Below are positions 1 to 11,794 of a DNA stretch of 64,000 bases, in pieces. Numbering within the stretch: the stretch's first letter is position 1; each line of letters opens with the position of its first letter. Location of the stretch: the NCBI GenBank assembly GCA_905250115.1, contig CAJNOI010000119.1:240622-304621 (forward strand), in the 5' to 3' direction. Below the pieces are notes generated by a model, which was not told the origin of the DNA, did not search any database, and saw nothing but the letters and a program-made list of their open reading frames with translations. The DNA is from Adineta steineri (taxonomy: Eukaryota > Rotifera > Eurotatoria > Adinetida > Adinetidae). The position numbers were made by a program, and so were the translations under genes.

Positions 1-359
1 CTACTACTCAAACTGGGTGCTGAAAACTTTTTTATTTCAAAACTAACGATCCATTTTAAAAGAGCGTAAAAAGTTGTCTTCAAGCCCAAATTTCTAGACT
101 TCCAAGATAAATCTTCATGTCGCTATGAGCCACTGTAGTCTAGGATGTGGGTGTCTTTTCTATATCCCACACTAGCCCCACACCCACACTCACGCTCACC
201 CTCAAGAGAACACCATCTATTTTGAAGCATCCGCTGTTTAATGAAGAAAATAACTTTTGATTCATTTTTGTCACAATGTAAACGATAGATTTTAGACAAG
301 TTCGGCAAAGAATATTGTATGAGCTTTTTCAGATCTTCATTCTTTGAAATGTCATCGAA
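1..359. other. 5' flank without a recognised gene
   Basis: No supported coding region. The stretch contains one copy of a dispersed hairpin element (143-207) and lies upstream of the secreted mucin-like gene, so any promoter for that gene should sit here. No clear TATA box could be assigned. Confidence 0.5.
143..207. repeat. Dispersed hairpin element, copy 1
   Basis: The left arm carries GATGTGGGTGTC and the right arm carries CCACACCCACACTCACG followed by CACCCTCAAGA. The arms can pair with each other. Similar arm pairs occur at about 1503, 12485, 14001, 25937 and 28868, which makes this a small repeat family rather than chance. Confidence 0.5.
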
Positions 360-2614
360 ATGATTTATATATTAGTAATTGCTTGTCAATGCTTTATTAT
401 TATCGAGAGCATTCATTTCAATGGCGGCACGATTAGATGGGAACCTGCTGATCCACAAACCAATTCGAGCATGGTTGTAATTAGTATCATTCAATCATAT
501 TCTTGGAGCTATCCGACGATGAAATGTGCAAACAATGTGCCAATTTCTACCAGCGGTCGCAGTGGTACGAATACCAATCTAACATGCGTTGTTGACTGTT
601 CAACCGATGGCGGTTATTCAGTGAATCCGGTAAATATTTTAACTGATTGCGTGTCAGCTAGCTCATCGCTAGGCATGATGACTAGTGAACGATCAGTCAA
701 TGCAACACTCCTCGCTGGTGCACACTTCTACATATCGTATCGAGGAAGTGCTTGGCGAGCTGTAGACAGTCCGCAACAAAATAATCTTTACTGGTCAATT
801 GTATGTTTCATTGACCTTCGACTACGACCCGATGGTATCATAAACACCCCACCTGAAGCGAACGTCGTTTCACCACAATATGCCATCGTAAACAGAACAA
901 CTCAAATTCAAATACCCGTATCAGACGTCAATGCAGGTGATGATTTACGGTGTCGATGGTCAGTGTACGTACCTGGGCATCGAAGACGGAGACAATCGAA
1001 TGCAGAAGAAAATTTATATGATCAATCGGCTCACCATATGTATAGAAAAATACGTGCAGATGAAGAAATTCCTCATATTAGAAAAAAAAGAACATGTGGT
1101 GGTGGTAATACTTGCTACGGTTCTACTTGTGATAATAACTGCTGTTGTACCAGTACACCTTGTTTGTCTGCACCTAGTTGTATAGGTCAAAATTGTGGTT
1201 CAAGTTCTGGCTGTCCGATTGTAACAACATCCACAACATCGACGACAACGACAACGACAACGACGACAACAACAGCTCAAAACACGACCACCCTTGAAAC
1301 ACCAGGAACGTTACCAATCACTAGCTCATATCCAGTACGCCAGGCTATTGACGAATGTGGTGGTATTTGCTATCCGAATACGGTACCCAATGGTACGACT
1401 TTGTCAAACTGCACACTGACATTCACAGGACTTATACCAAACACTTGGTATGCTGTGTCGATTCAAGTAAGTGGAGTTGAAATGTATGAATAGGAGGAGA
1501 AAGAAGGGTGTGGTTGCTAGAGAAGAATATAACATTCACACATACACCCTCAAGAAAGCACTAGGACGATATGTGATTATTTAGCATATGACAAAACGGA
1601 TGAATTGGCTGTCGATTTGAATACGAAATGAATACGAGTGTATTGACGTGAAAATTTAATTAATCTCATCATGTATTTTAATAAACACCTCTGATACGGA
1701 TAAAAGTATGTTACCGATTGACAGGTATTTTTGTCTGCTAAAAACACTTTGTTTATGTTCTAAATTCTCATTTTATGAGTACTGGGTTCAACGCGTTTGA
1801 AAAAGGTGTTAAAAAGTATGGCATATTAGTAAAATATCTAATTTAGAAATTTTCGCGACAAAAATTATAACACACATATATAACATTTCCTTGCAGGTTG
1901 AAGATTTTATCGACTCCACTAGTATGACTCCTATGAGCTCAGTCCCAGTTCAATTTCTGATTTATGTCATGCCGACGCCAAACTGCTCAATAACACCGAT
2001 TATTATACCACTGAATGGTTGCCTCGAAGTAACAGCAGGCGTTATGAAAAGTTTCAATATATTTGTGATCAATAGATGTAATCCATTCCTCTCAAATGTT
2101 AGTGATATTATCGTATCGGCAGGAATTACTGGGATGGAAGTTAGTAATATAACACAATCATCGGCAAATGCATCCCTAGTCTATGTTACATTTACATGGA
2201 CACCACAAATAAATCAACTTGGCCAACAGCAACTGTGCATAATCGCCTTCACTGAGTAAAACTGCTTTTATCTTATCTAATGGTTATTGCATTGTACGTT
2301 TTTCATTATTTTAGCGAGCAGGTACAATCTAAGCAGTATTGCGTTACATTCACTGTAATAACTTCATATTTTCCATGTGTGACAACAACGACTAGTACAA
2401 CGACATCATCAACCACCAGCACTACATCCACCTCGACAACCACGAGCACCACAACAACTTCAACAACAACTACTACTGAAACATCAACATCGACTTCGAC
2501 TTCTACAACTTCGACGACATCCACCTCAACTACGACATCAACAACTTCAACTACGACAACAACGACATCAACATCAAGCTCGACAACTTCCACCACAAGC
2601 ACAACAACGACTAC
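360..2614 (+). CDS. Secreted mucin-like protein, Thr/Ser-rich, truncated by gap
   Basis: Three exons are supported: 360-1466 (phase 0), 1897-2255 and 2315 onward, with introns GTAAGT...TTGCAG and GTAAAA...TTTTAG. The protein starts with a hydrophobic signal-like segment (residues 1-17), followed by a Cys-containing ectodomain. Two basic clusters, HRRRRQ and IRKKRTC, flank an acidic linker and resemble furin-type cleavage sites. A Cys-rich patch and a first Thr run (about residues 290-310) follow. Exon 3 becomes almost pure Thr/Ser, as in O-glycosylated mucin stalks, and runs into the 100-N gap. The start at 360 is chosen because the signal peptide follows at once. The family is not recognised. 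A secreted or surface-anchored, heavily glycosylated product is inferred. The 3' end lies in or beyond the gap. Confidence 0.7.
1503..1556. repeat. Dispersed hairpin element, copy 2 (intronic)
   Basis: A degenerate copy in intron 1 of the mucin-like gene, with GGGTGTGG on the left and ACACCCTCAAGA on the right. It is shorter than the other copies and more eroded. Confidence 0.35.
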
Positions 2615-2714
2615 NNNNNNNNNNNNNNNNNNNNNNNNNNNNNNNNNNNNNNNNNNNNNNNNNNNNNNNNNNNNNNNNNNNNNNNNNNNNNNNNNNNNNN
2701 NNNNNNNNNNNNNN
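2615..2714. other. Assembly gap (100 N)
   Basis: Exactly 100 Ns, the usual placeholder for a gap of unknown size. It interrupts the Thr/Ser-repeat exon of the mucin-like gene, so the low-complexity repeat itself is the likely cause of the break. Confidence 0.99.
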
Positions 2715-3306
2715 TTTATATATATATACAGATATGGTTGAAATAGCGTTTTGCCTGCAGAACAGATAAAAAAAGGAGAAATTAATCAGTTATAAAAAGG
2801 AAAATAAATTAAAGTGTACAAATGTACATATGAATTTTCAGTAAATAGAAATAAATGACCTATATGGTACAAAAGAACCTGAATAATTTTCGTCCACTTC
2901 GACACATGTTGTAGAATAATGAAAAATAAAGATATAAGATATGGTTGATAGTGGATCATTCAATATTATGAGTAGCAGTTTAACGAATTTGAAGCAGTTG
3001 AAAAAATTAAAATCATTCTGAAAAGTATTTAGACATAGTTGAAGAAGAAATTTCGTCGATAATTGTTACTTTCGTAATACTTGATGCATTTATATTCCGA
3101 TATGGGTAGATTAGAGTAAGTCATTGCAATGATTTTGTATCGAATGAAATCAAGGTTCAGATAAGGATAAAAAAATAAAACCTATGAATAAGCTATGATT
3201 TAAGAAAAACAACAATGCAATCCTATTAGGTTATGTATAAGAATAATTTCAGCGAACATACCGTGTTAAATAACTAATAAGATAGAGTAAAAATACATAG
3301 TGGACA
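2715..3306. other. Non-coding stretch
   Basis: No convincing exon on either strand. It could hold the 3' end of the mucin-like gene or the 3' untranslated region of the transposase gene. Nothing else is seen. Confidence 0.4.
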
Positions 3307-6300
3307 TTATATTGAATTCATTGGTGAAGCCGATGATTGAATGGTGATTGAGCTACTTGTGCCAGAAGCCATTGATTGATCTAAATTGTAATAGTTTCTC
3401 TTATATATTTTACTGTAACAAATCAAGAAAAAATTAAATATAATAGTTTTACGTATTGCTTCATCAGATCATGCGTCTCAAAATACTAAATAGTTCTTAG
3501 TTTTATTTAAACATACCTTGTTTATTTCGTTTTGCTTCATTCAACTTTTTGCTAACGGGATGTGATCGTTTAGAATTTTGTTTAATTTTTCGTTCTTCAA
3601 GTTGTTCAATAGCTAATTTCTCTGTTATCACTTGCCCACGTGATCGATCAAGCACCGTTCGTTTTGTAGCTCTTTTAGATGTTTCGTTTGAAGATGTAGA
3701 AAATATTGACTGTATTGCATTTGTAATTGCATCCAATGAATGTTGAGATTTTGGTGCTGACGAACTAATAATTACATCATCTAAAGAAGGATTTGTTCTT
3801 ATGTTAGTGATAGTACATTTGAAGCAGAATTACCTTCATCGGATATGTCGACATTAATAGTTGTAGTATCTGATTTTCTTTTTTTTTTGTTTTGTTGTCT
3901 TGATACTGGTTGATGTTTTTTGATTGATGAAACTTGTTTTGGTCGAAATTCGTTTTCTTTTCCAAATGATTCTTGAGATTCTGACGATTGTGAACTAGTC
4001 ATGACATCATCTAAAAGAAAAGTTCAGTTTCACCATATAGTTAATATTTAATTACAGATCTTACCGTCGTCTTCAGATGTATCAAATCCAATAATATTTG
4101 ATCTTTTTTTTCTTTTATTATTTTTCTTTAATGAAACAGATCGTACACGATCCATTGTTGATTTTTTATTTGGTTGAATGTTTTGGTTATTCTTTGATGG
4201 TGCAGATATTGAAGAAGAAAAGGTAGACTGTGTTGGAACGTAATCTTCATCTTCGTTGTCGTCAGTACTATCATTTTGGATATTTGAGTTGGTGTTTTGT
4301 ATAATTTGATCAAGAATGGTGATTGCTTGATGAGTAGAAGTAAATGGTAAAGCAATACGTTGAGAAGAAGATTCAATAGTAGATGATGATGGATAATCAG
4401 CAATATTATTATTATTATTATTTACAGGAGTATTATTCTTGTTGTTATTTATCATTGAAGAATTGTTTGTCATAGACGAGCCATGTTGTTGATGTGTGTT
4501 ATTGTTAGAACCATTGGTTGTATAAGAAGCAGAACTTGTTGACGATGTACCGATAGATTTATTGTTTTTCAGAATCCGTGAACGATCGATACTATTCGGA
4601 TTGAACGGGAAAATACCTGCTTTCATGAAACTTTTGACCACATTTGTTTTTGTCTTCATACTATCGATGGTCCATAATTGGTTCATAAGCGATGGAAAAC
4701 GTTCTTTAGTAACGTTTTTAAAATTTGTATGTGTAAATTCGTTCTTCAAAATTCTAAGAGGAAATCGTACAACTAGAGCTGTTAGCTTAGCATTAGTATT
4801 AGAAAAATACTAATTCTTTTGAATTAAAATTAGATTAATACTTAATGCTTCGGTTATTAATATTAGAGTGATACTTGATAATTTGCGTCAGTATTAAGTT
4901 AGCCTAATGATAATACTAATACTGATAATTCATATAAACAGAACAAAATTATTCTGTTATAAGAATCATTATCCCAAAAACAGTACAAAACTGCTCTGTC
5001 TTTTGGAAAGAGTTCCTGAAATAGAACAATTTTATACTGTTTTTTTGGATGATGATTCCTATAACGGAATATTTTTATACTAATTGTAGGAATCATAAAT
5101 ATCACCATTATTTCAATGCTAACTTAATACTAATAACTAGAGCATTACTTATTAAGCTAATTTTAACTCACAAGTATTAGCATTTTGGCATTAGTTATTG
5201 CAATGCTAATACTAAGCCAGCACTTCTACATATATCACTTAAGACAAAGAAACTTACTTCTTCCATTCCACTTTTAATGGATTGAAAAATACAATATCAA
5301 GAGGTTGGAGTATGTGTGTTGAATGTGATGGAAGACAAAGTATTATTCTAAAAAGAATTTTTAAATATATTTCGATTTAATGAACGATTCTTTCATGATT
5401 ATAAAATACGACAATAAGTAATCGATAACTTACACTTGATGTTCAACAGCTAATTTCAGTGTTTCAACATCGAAATGACTTCCATGACCATCTATTATTA
5501 AAAGTAGTGGTCGAGGCAAATGTTTCGTTTGTTCCAAAAACCAATGTTCAAACCATTTACGGAATAATGTCGTTTCCATCCAACCACTTCAAAAGAGAAA
5601 ATTGTTTCGAATATATTAGTTTGAAGGCAGAAAGTATCACAGTATTTTGGTCGGTAAAAATTAGTTACAGATTTTATATATCTATTTCTTCTGACTTTAT
5701 GAGATTGTTTATGTGAGTATTACTATAAGATTTTGATATACTGTAGCTATTTATTAATCAATACAGATTGAAAGTCAAGTAATATTTCTTGAACAAAAGT
5801 ATAGATATATTAAAAAAAGATTTCCTTCTTTTTATCTTGACAAAAGAAAAACGACTCAACAAGCAGCTTCCTTCGACAATTATCATGAGTATCAATAATA
5901 TTTTGTAGCATTCTTGTAGACTGTTGAAATATCATGAAATCTTACGAAACTCAAATCTGCTTGACATAAAAAATACTTACTTCTTCGAAGTTTCAAACAC
6001 CGTATTAGGTGGACCTCCAATACACCAATCTGTAAATAACCTCTTTGCCTTGTATATAACAAAAGGAGGCAGAAGAAATCCGGTGGCCGACGCACAAAAC
6101 ATAACGCTGACATAAGATTTACCACTACCACCTTGAATACGATAGGCATTGGACGTTTGACGATGGACTATTACTTTAGAATAGCCAATATTGTCCGACA
6201 TTCCTAGTAAAATATTGCACTACCATCAAATTGATTATTGAAATGGGATTTCGTACTCACCAGACTCGTCTGAATTGAAAATCTGTGCTGGACGATCTTG

Positions 6301-6847
6301 TAAATTGTTTTCTTGAATTATATTATTCAATAATTCAAACCAATCATCGATTTGACTAATCGTTAAAGCAGCTCGCTTTTTTTCCAATGGATACGATTTT
6401 TTCATAATTAAATTATGATGACGATTAAGAAACGAATATAACCAATCCGAAGTTGGTCTTCCATTCGGAAACAAGTTGCTCTTATTCAGAAATGTGGCAT
6501 ATTCTTTGGCAAGGTTAATAAATTCTTCAATTGTTACAGGTATCCCCCATTTCTAATATGTAAAAAATATTTTTAAAATACAGGTACAAATGAGATTTTT
6601 ATACCTGAAGAACGAGTGTAGCTTGTTCAAGGCAGTCCTCCTCGTCCTTGTTGAATTTTGTTGGACGACCGATAGTATCATATTTAACAAGATTATTATA
6701 GTGTGAATTAAGTGTTGTGTATGGAACATGTTTTCTGCTTGCTGCTTCACGTATTGAAGTACCAGATGCCACCATTTCAAGTGCCAATTTAAAATCATCT
6801 GAACTGTAATTGTATCGCACATCTTTTTTTATATATGTGCGTGGCAT
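3307..6847 (-). CDS. Pogo/Tigger-type DDE transposase, nine exons, intact
   Basis: Exons on the minus strand are 6847-6605, 6552-6261, 6203-5981, 5586-5434, 5347-5258, 4753-4065, 4010-3834, 3780-3517 and 3380-3307. All junctions use GT/AG and the phases agree, giving an uninterrupted 734-residue protein. The N-terminus (MPRTYIKKDVRYNYSSDDFK) is a psq-type helix-turn-helix and is followed by a CENP-B-like HTH region. The catalytic core shows all three acidic blocks of the DDE_1 fold: FNSDES, LLIIDGHGSH, and LPSHSTHILQPLD followed by FNPLKVEW. The C-terminal half, from exon 6 on, is Asn/Ser-rich with basic KKRK clusters that could direct nuclear import. DNA cutting and joining is the family activity. 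Eight introns are unusual for an active animal DNA transposon and raise the possibility of a domesticated host gene. No flanking terminal repeats were identified. Confidence 0.85.
4774..5228. mobile_element. Palindromic foldback element in transposase intron
   Basis: The whole segment folds on itself around about position 5000. The left end TAGAGCTGTTAGCTTAG pairs with the right end, whose complement reads TAGAAGTGCTGGCTTAG. Inner blocks also pair, for example GAATTAAAATTAG with the complement GAGTTAAAATTAG, and CAGTACAAAACTG with the complement CAGTATAAAATTG. TA lies at both ends, as expected for a Tc1/mariner-style target site. Removing it leaves an intron of about 50 nt, the normal size here. 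Non-autonomous DNA transposon (MITE/foldback type). Confidence 0.75.
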
Positions 6848-8787
6848 TTTCAAATTTTCTTTTATTATTTGAAAATTGATGATAAGCAATGACTTTAATT
6901 TTAAGATAATGACAAATTACAATTAACCGTCAACGTATATTTATATACAATACAACATGGTAATAGAGAGAGAGGAAGAGAGAAACGATCTATACATGTA
7001 TATATGTATATACGTATATATGTACAGAGAAATCCAGGGATAATTAATCTTTCCTTTCCCTTATCATTTATAATGAATGATTCATTAGATATAGGGCATA
7101 CTTTGCCTTGACAAAATAGAAAATTCTTTAATAAATTAAAAAAAAAAATACTTAATCAATCATGTAGAATAACTTCTTATTTTTTTAATATTGTTAGAGA
7201 GCGCGCCTGATTGAAAGAAAAGAAAAGATATATATATATGTGTGTTCGGTTGTTGTTAATTAAGTGTTCAGACAGGCTGTTTGTTCTTTGATTGAAGACT
7301 AGATTGTCATGTCAGTTTTAAAATAAAAGTTAGCATAGCTTTAATACTAATAACATGATAGTTATCAATGAATTGAACAACTTTTATTAAATAAAAACTA
7401 GTCGATAAGGTGTCCTAAAGTTGATAAATGTATTGTAAATTATCTCTAACAAAGATAATTGGAGTTATTTCAGTTATCTGAACTAGTTTATCTATATGAT
7501 CCGAATTACCCCAAGTTCACATTTTCATTTTTTCAGTGCTTTATGGTGGTCTCAGTGTTTTAAAGATTGTATTAGAATGTGACCTTCAATTATCGTGATA
7601 TTATCAGGTCCCATAGAAAAGACTTCGGGCTATCGACTGGTGTTGTTTTTTATAGTGAAAACACGGATAAAAAATGAGTTATGAGTTGGGGGAAAAAGTT
7701 CCTATCATTTTTGCTGGAGTGATCCGAATTACCCTGACTAGTTTAGCTTACTGATCCGAATTACCCCATTTGGGGTAATTCGGATCAGATGGTGGTCGCT
7801 CGCGCCATTTTCGCAAATACTTTTTTTTGGTAAAAGATATCGAGGTGCTTGTTTCGCCAGTCGATAGAGATGAATTTAATCTACCTATGATAAAAAAATC
7901 ACATTTGTACTAGATCTAACGCCAGAGAACAAATTAAAACAAAATCGAATTTTTAACTTGTGATCCGAATTCCCCCATAGGACTCTAGTTAAAATTCAGT
8001 AATCTTTTGGTACGTATGATATTTTCATAGCTATCATGCTGGAAATCATTTCAAAGCATGACTATCAGAATAGTTCATGTATTCACTTAAAAATCATAGA
8101 TTGATGAGAGAGTTCGAGTAGTCTTCATTTATATAATAGAAGATCTAAACTACACAGATCTCTCTACATTTTACATCTATCCATAGTTCTGTTATCTAAT
8201 ATCCTATTGATTATTTTACAAATGAATATCTGCTAACAAAGGCGATTGTGTGTCTGGTAAATGAAATTAACTTATGATTACCATTTGAATATTACATTTC
8301 ACAAATCAATAAAAAATATTGAGATTGTGTTATCAAAGATTCTGAAATAATGTTGGACTTTTTTTACGTTTATCCGAACAAAAATTGTCATCAATTTTGA
8401 TATTATTTGATTCATACTGTCATAAAAAAAAAACAGAATATTGTGGGTAATATATATTTGTATTGCCATCGATGATGCATTTGAACGGTAAAAAGTATGA
8501 TAATCGAAAACATAAATCTATCGAGCGATTACGACCGATAGGGACTTGGTTAATAATGTTATATATCGAAATGGTAGATCGTCGAGGTTGGATTGAGGTG
8601 AGTGTAAGACAATAATAGTACATTCATATTATTCTCAAATGTTTTAGTGAATGAAGAATTGTTTGCCTTCACTGTGTATATAACTGAATGTATGTATATT
8701 TTATGCAAAAAAAAATAAGAAAAAAAATATCATGATTAATAAAAACATTAAAGACAAATTTTTTGTTCGATTAGAAAACGTTGATGA
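6848..8787. other. Long non-coding stretch between transposase and TRIM-LRR genes
   Basis: No exon is supported on either strand. It contains simple AT and GA runs near 6960-7030 and the motif array at 7497-7978 listed separately. It should also hold the promoter of the transposase gene, which reads away to the left. No TATA box or terminal repeats could be assigned with confidence. Confidence 0.5.
7497..7978. repeat. Array of TGATCCGAATTACCCC motifs
   Basis: The motif occurs at 7497-7512, 7720-7734 (one base short), 7752-7767 and 7961-7976 (one mismatch), all forward, and inverted at 7772-7787. The 7752 and 7772 copies form a near-perfect palindrome. Such sharp recurring ends in otherwise random AT-rich DNA are typical of nested terminal repeats of a DNA transposon. 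The family is unknown. Confidence 0.7.
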
Positions 8788-11337
8788 TCAACGTAATCTA
8801 TTGTCCTGATTTTTCAATTGTGTTCGAACATTTGCTGAAATTTCCTTGTTCTTGAGAATGTATAACTCTTTTAATGTCTATATATATGAAGAAGATGAAA
8901 ACATGAAGTTAGAAAAAGCTGATAATTACCGTATTACTCTTCAACATATCAACGAGACTTTGTGCACCCTCATCTCCAATTTGATTATCGGCAAGATGTA
9001 ATATGGCGAGTGTCTACATATAAAAATAAATATGCATATGAGGAAATGAAAGAAAAATAAGAAATACTTTGTTCTGACGTAGAATATCAGCAAAATATTG
9101 CGCTCCTTTGTTATCAATCTGATTTGCGTTTAGACCTAATTCCATCAGTGTCTATATAATGAGGAAAACAGATATATGAAATGTAAAATGATAAAATAAG
9201 AACTTACCTTATTATTTCGTAGAATATCAGCAATATGTTGCGCTCCAATTGTTCCAATTTGATTACTCCAAAGATCTAGTTTAGTGAGAATCTATATATA
9301 AAGAAAATCGATATAAGATAAATAATAAGATTGATAAGTAGATTAATCACCTTGATATATCGTAGAGAATCTGCAATGCGTGCTGCTCCTACAGCTGTGA
9401 TTTGATTGTTGCCAAGATATAGTGTGGTGACTTTCTATATGTAGACAAAATTTTATATATAAAAAAGATTAGTTATGAATGAGATTGTATAGTATCTAAT
9501 TGCTAAAGAAGATTCTAACATAGTTTCTTTTTTTCTACGGCTAAATATTTTCTTTGAAACAATTTATAATTGGTACTTATAGTGATGATAAAAGTCTCAA
9601 ATAGGATTATTTTTTAGTTTTATAGATAAGCAAATAATATTTTCATACCATATTAATTCGTAATGCTCTAGCAATAATTATCGTGTCGAAGTCATTTAAT
9701 CCATGATTATTCAAATTGAGGGTCGAGTTGTTTTTCTGATTCGAGATGAGTTCTTCTAGCTGAGGATTTTGATATGGTGATTGTTCCACTACTCGTATGT
9801 TTTCTAATGCTTGTTTTACTGCCGCGTGAACTTGACTGACTCCTTCAACATTATACTCGCTTAGTATAGGAGGTCTTAGATTAGTCCAGTCTTCATTCGC
9901 CGTCGAAAAATATAGTTGATAGTTATCTCGATGTTGCAATATCGTTACATAATCTGCAGTTGTAACTCTTTGTTTGAATAGTAGTCGCCATTCTCGAAAG
10001 TTTCTCCATTTCTGCATCCATTCGATTTGATATTCTTCAATTTTTTTCTTATTCTGAACGTCAACATCTGATAGATTTTCATTTATTAATTTTTCTCGAT
10101 CATCAATCATTCGACGTATGGATGCAAATATTTCTGCAATACTTAATTTTTTTACCTTTGATTGTTCTTCATATTCTGTGAGTATCTGTTTTAATTCAAT
10201 CTCAGGACTTACTGATAAAGGATGTTTAGTAAAATCCTCTTTAATCTGAAATACAGATCATCATTTATTCCTCAATAATAACGGTGCGATTGATAACCTA
10301 CTTTATGTATCACCTTTTTGACAGCATCGCCGATCAATTCACATTTATGTTGTTGATGTTTTTCAATTAAACAGCCCGAACAATAGAGTGTCTTGTCTTC
10401 TTCACACCAAAATTCTGCTTCTTTTGTCGGATGTTCCGAACAATGGATTATTTTGGGTGGTTTCGATTCACCTGGTCGATGATCCGCAAGTGCAGGCAAT
10501 TTATGTAATGTTTCATAACATTCTCGGCAAAATCCTTTGTTCAGACAATCTCTACACCAGACTTTAGCTGTATGCTCATTACAATTACAACATTTAACAT
10601 TGCATAATGCTAAAAGTTATCAATATATAGGCATTTTACTAATAACTATAAATATAAAAAGGAGTTTAAAACTGCAGCTCGTAATAGACTACAATACTAC
10701 TATAGCAATAGGGAATACATGCATTGAACAAGTCCTAATAAGTAATGATTTTCCTGAATAAAAGACAAAATCAAAGGCCGATAAGGATCATTTAGTATCC
10801 AAGAAAGGTATCTAAGTCATCTACAGTAATTTCGAAAAAGCAAAGCATCGCTTCCCTTTGAAGAATACGAGAGTTTGACAGAAGCGACTTCTAACAGATT
10901 CCACGTTGGATTTACATAGAGTCTGAAAAGTCTATCAGAATATGTCATAGTCAGGTTTCCTCTTTTGTCAACACATTTCATCTTATTCTTTCCAAGTTCA
11001 TTAATGATAATCACTATTACGATATACAGGAATGAAATTCTATTAATTTACTAGTCTTTTAATTACCTGCATGTCTTTTTACTACATCAACTATCTCACT
11101 AATAACAAGATTCAGTGGAAGTGAGTCGATATTTGTGCTTGATATTGTAGTTCCATCACGTAGCGGACAGGTAAATTGGCCTTGATTGCTAGCCGCCAAA
11201 TCTTTGATGCATTGCAAGCAATATGTATGCGAACAGGACAACGTACAGGGTTTATTAAAATTGTCCAGACATATTGGACATTTTATTATATCTTCAAGTT
11301 GTTCTTTAAATTCTTCTCCATTTGTCTTCGATGACAT
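8788..11337 (-). CDS. TRIM protein with C-terminal leucine-rich repeats
   Basis: Eight exons on the minus strand: 11337-11067, 10609-10302, 10245-9649, 9434-9351, 9291-9208, 9151-9068, 9013-8930 and 8877-8788. They encode 533 residues in consistent phase. Residues 20-61 are a RING (C20, C23, C35, H37, C40, C43, C57); the usual eighth Cys is Arg60, with Asp61 next to it. Exon 2 holds two B-box zinc fingers (CCNCNEHTAKVWCRDC... and HCSEHPTKEAEFWCEED...). Exon 3 is largely helical and probably coiled-coil. Exons 4-7 are each exactly 84 nt, phase 0, and each encodes one 28-residue RI-type LRR with LxLxxNQI; exon 8 adds a degenerate repeat and the stop. A ubiquitin ligase that recognises ligands through LRRs is inferred from the domain order. 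RING, B-boxes and LRRs are clear, and the combination is unusual for TRIM proteins. Confidence 0.85.
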
Positions 11338-11794
11338 TTTGATGATTGAATAATAATCTACAAAAAAAAACAGATTGCTGATGGAAAATATTTTAGAAGT
11401 ATGAGGACTTCGACTAAAGAATATATTAGTGTATTTTACCCTTCGTGTTAGAAAGAGCTCACTCTATTTTTTTCCAACTAACATTCATGCAATGTTATGT
11501 AAGCTTTTCATCAATGTTTGCATGCCTTTATATGTGGATGTCTCAGAGGCAAAGTAAAGAAATATGATTAATAGTTACTTCCTACTGACAAAATGGTCTT
11601 ATTCAGTGACTCAGAGAGAAAAAATAAATAAGTAGTCTGTTGGTAAATGGCATAAAGTACAAAAATATTTTCGTTATAATTCATGAAGAAGCCGAAGGCA
11701 TTTAAATGAATTTTAAGTGAAAAACAAACATGTTACTTCCATACTGATGCAGATCGAAAGATGAAAAACATGAAAGTGTTGCAAGGTAACTAAA
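11338..11794 (-). promoter_or_regulatory. TRIM-LRR upstream region, duplicated at 14380-14834
   Basis: About 450 bp directly upstream of the TRIM-LRR start codon is clearly alike to the sequence upstream of the chimeric RING-SH3 gene (14380-14834 and its second copy). Shared blocks include TTCATGCAATGTTATGTAAG and ACAAACATGTTACTT. The similarity extends through the RING exon to about 11027, so promoter and first exon moved together. Promoter function is inferred from position. No TATA box was identified. Confidence 0.5.

Noticed and set aside
143..207. Possible telomere array (TGTGGG-like units)
   Set aside because: Only a few degenerate units arranged as an inverted pair; fits the dispersed hairpin family better than a telomere tract.
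2306..2602. Val/Glu/Asp-rich open frame on the minus strand
   Set aside because: Exact antisense shadow of the Thr/Ser repeat; composition follows from the repeat.
3549..3746. Plus-strand open frame opposite exon 8 of the transposase gene
   Set aside because: Antisense shadow of a better supported exon with matching splice phases.
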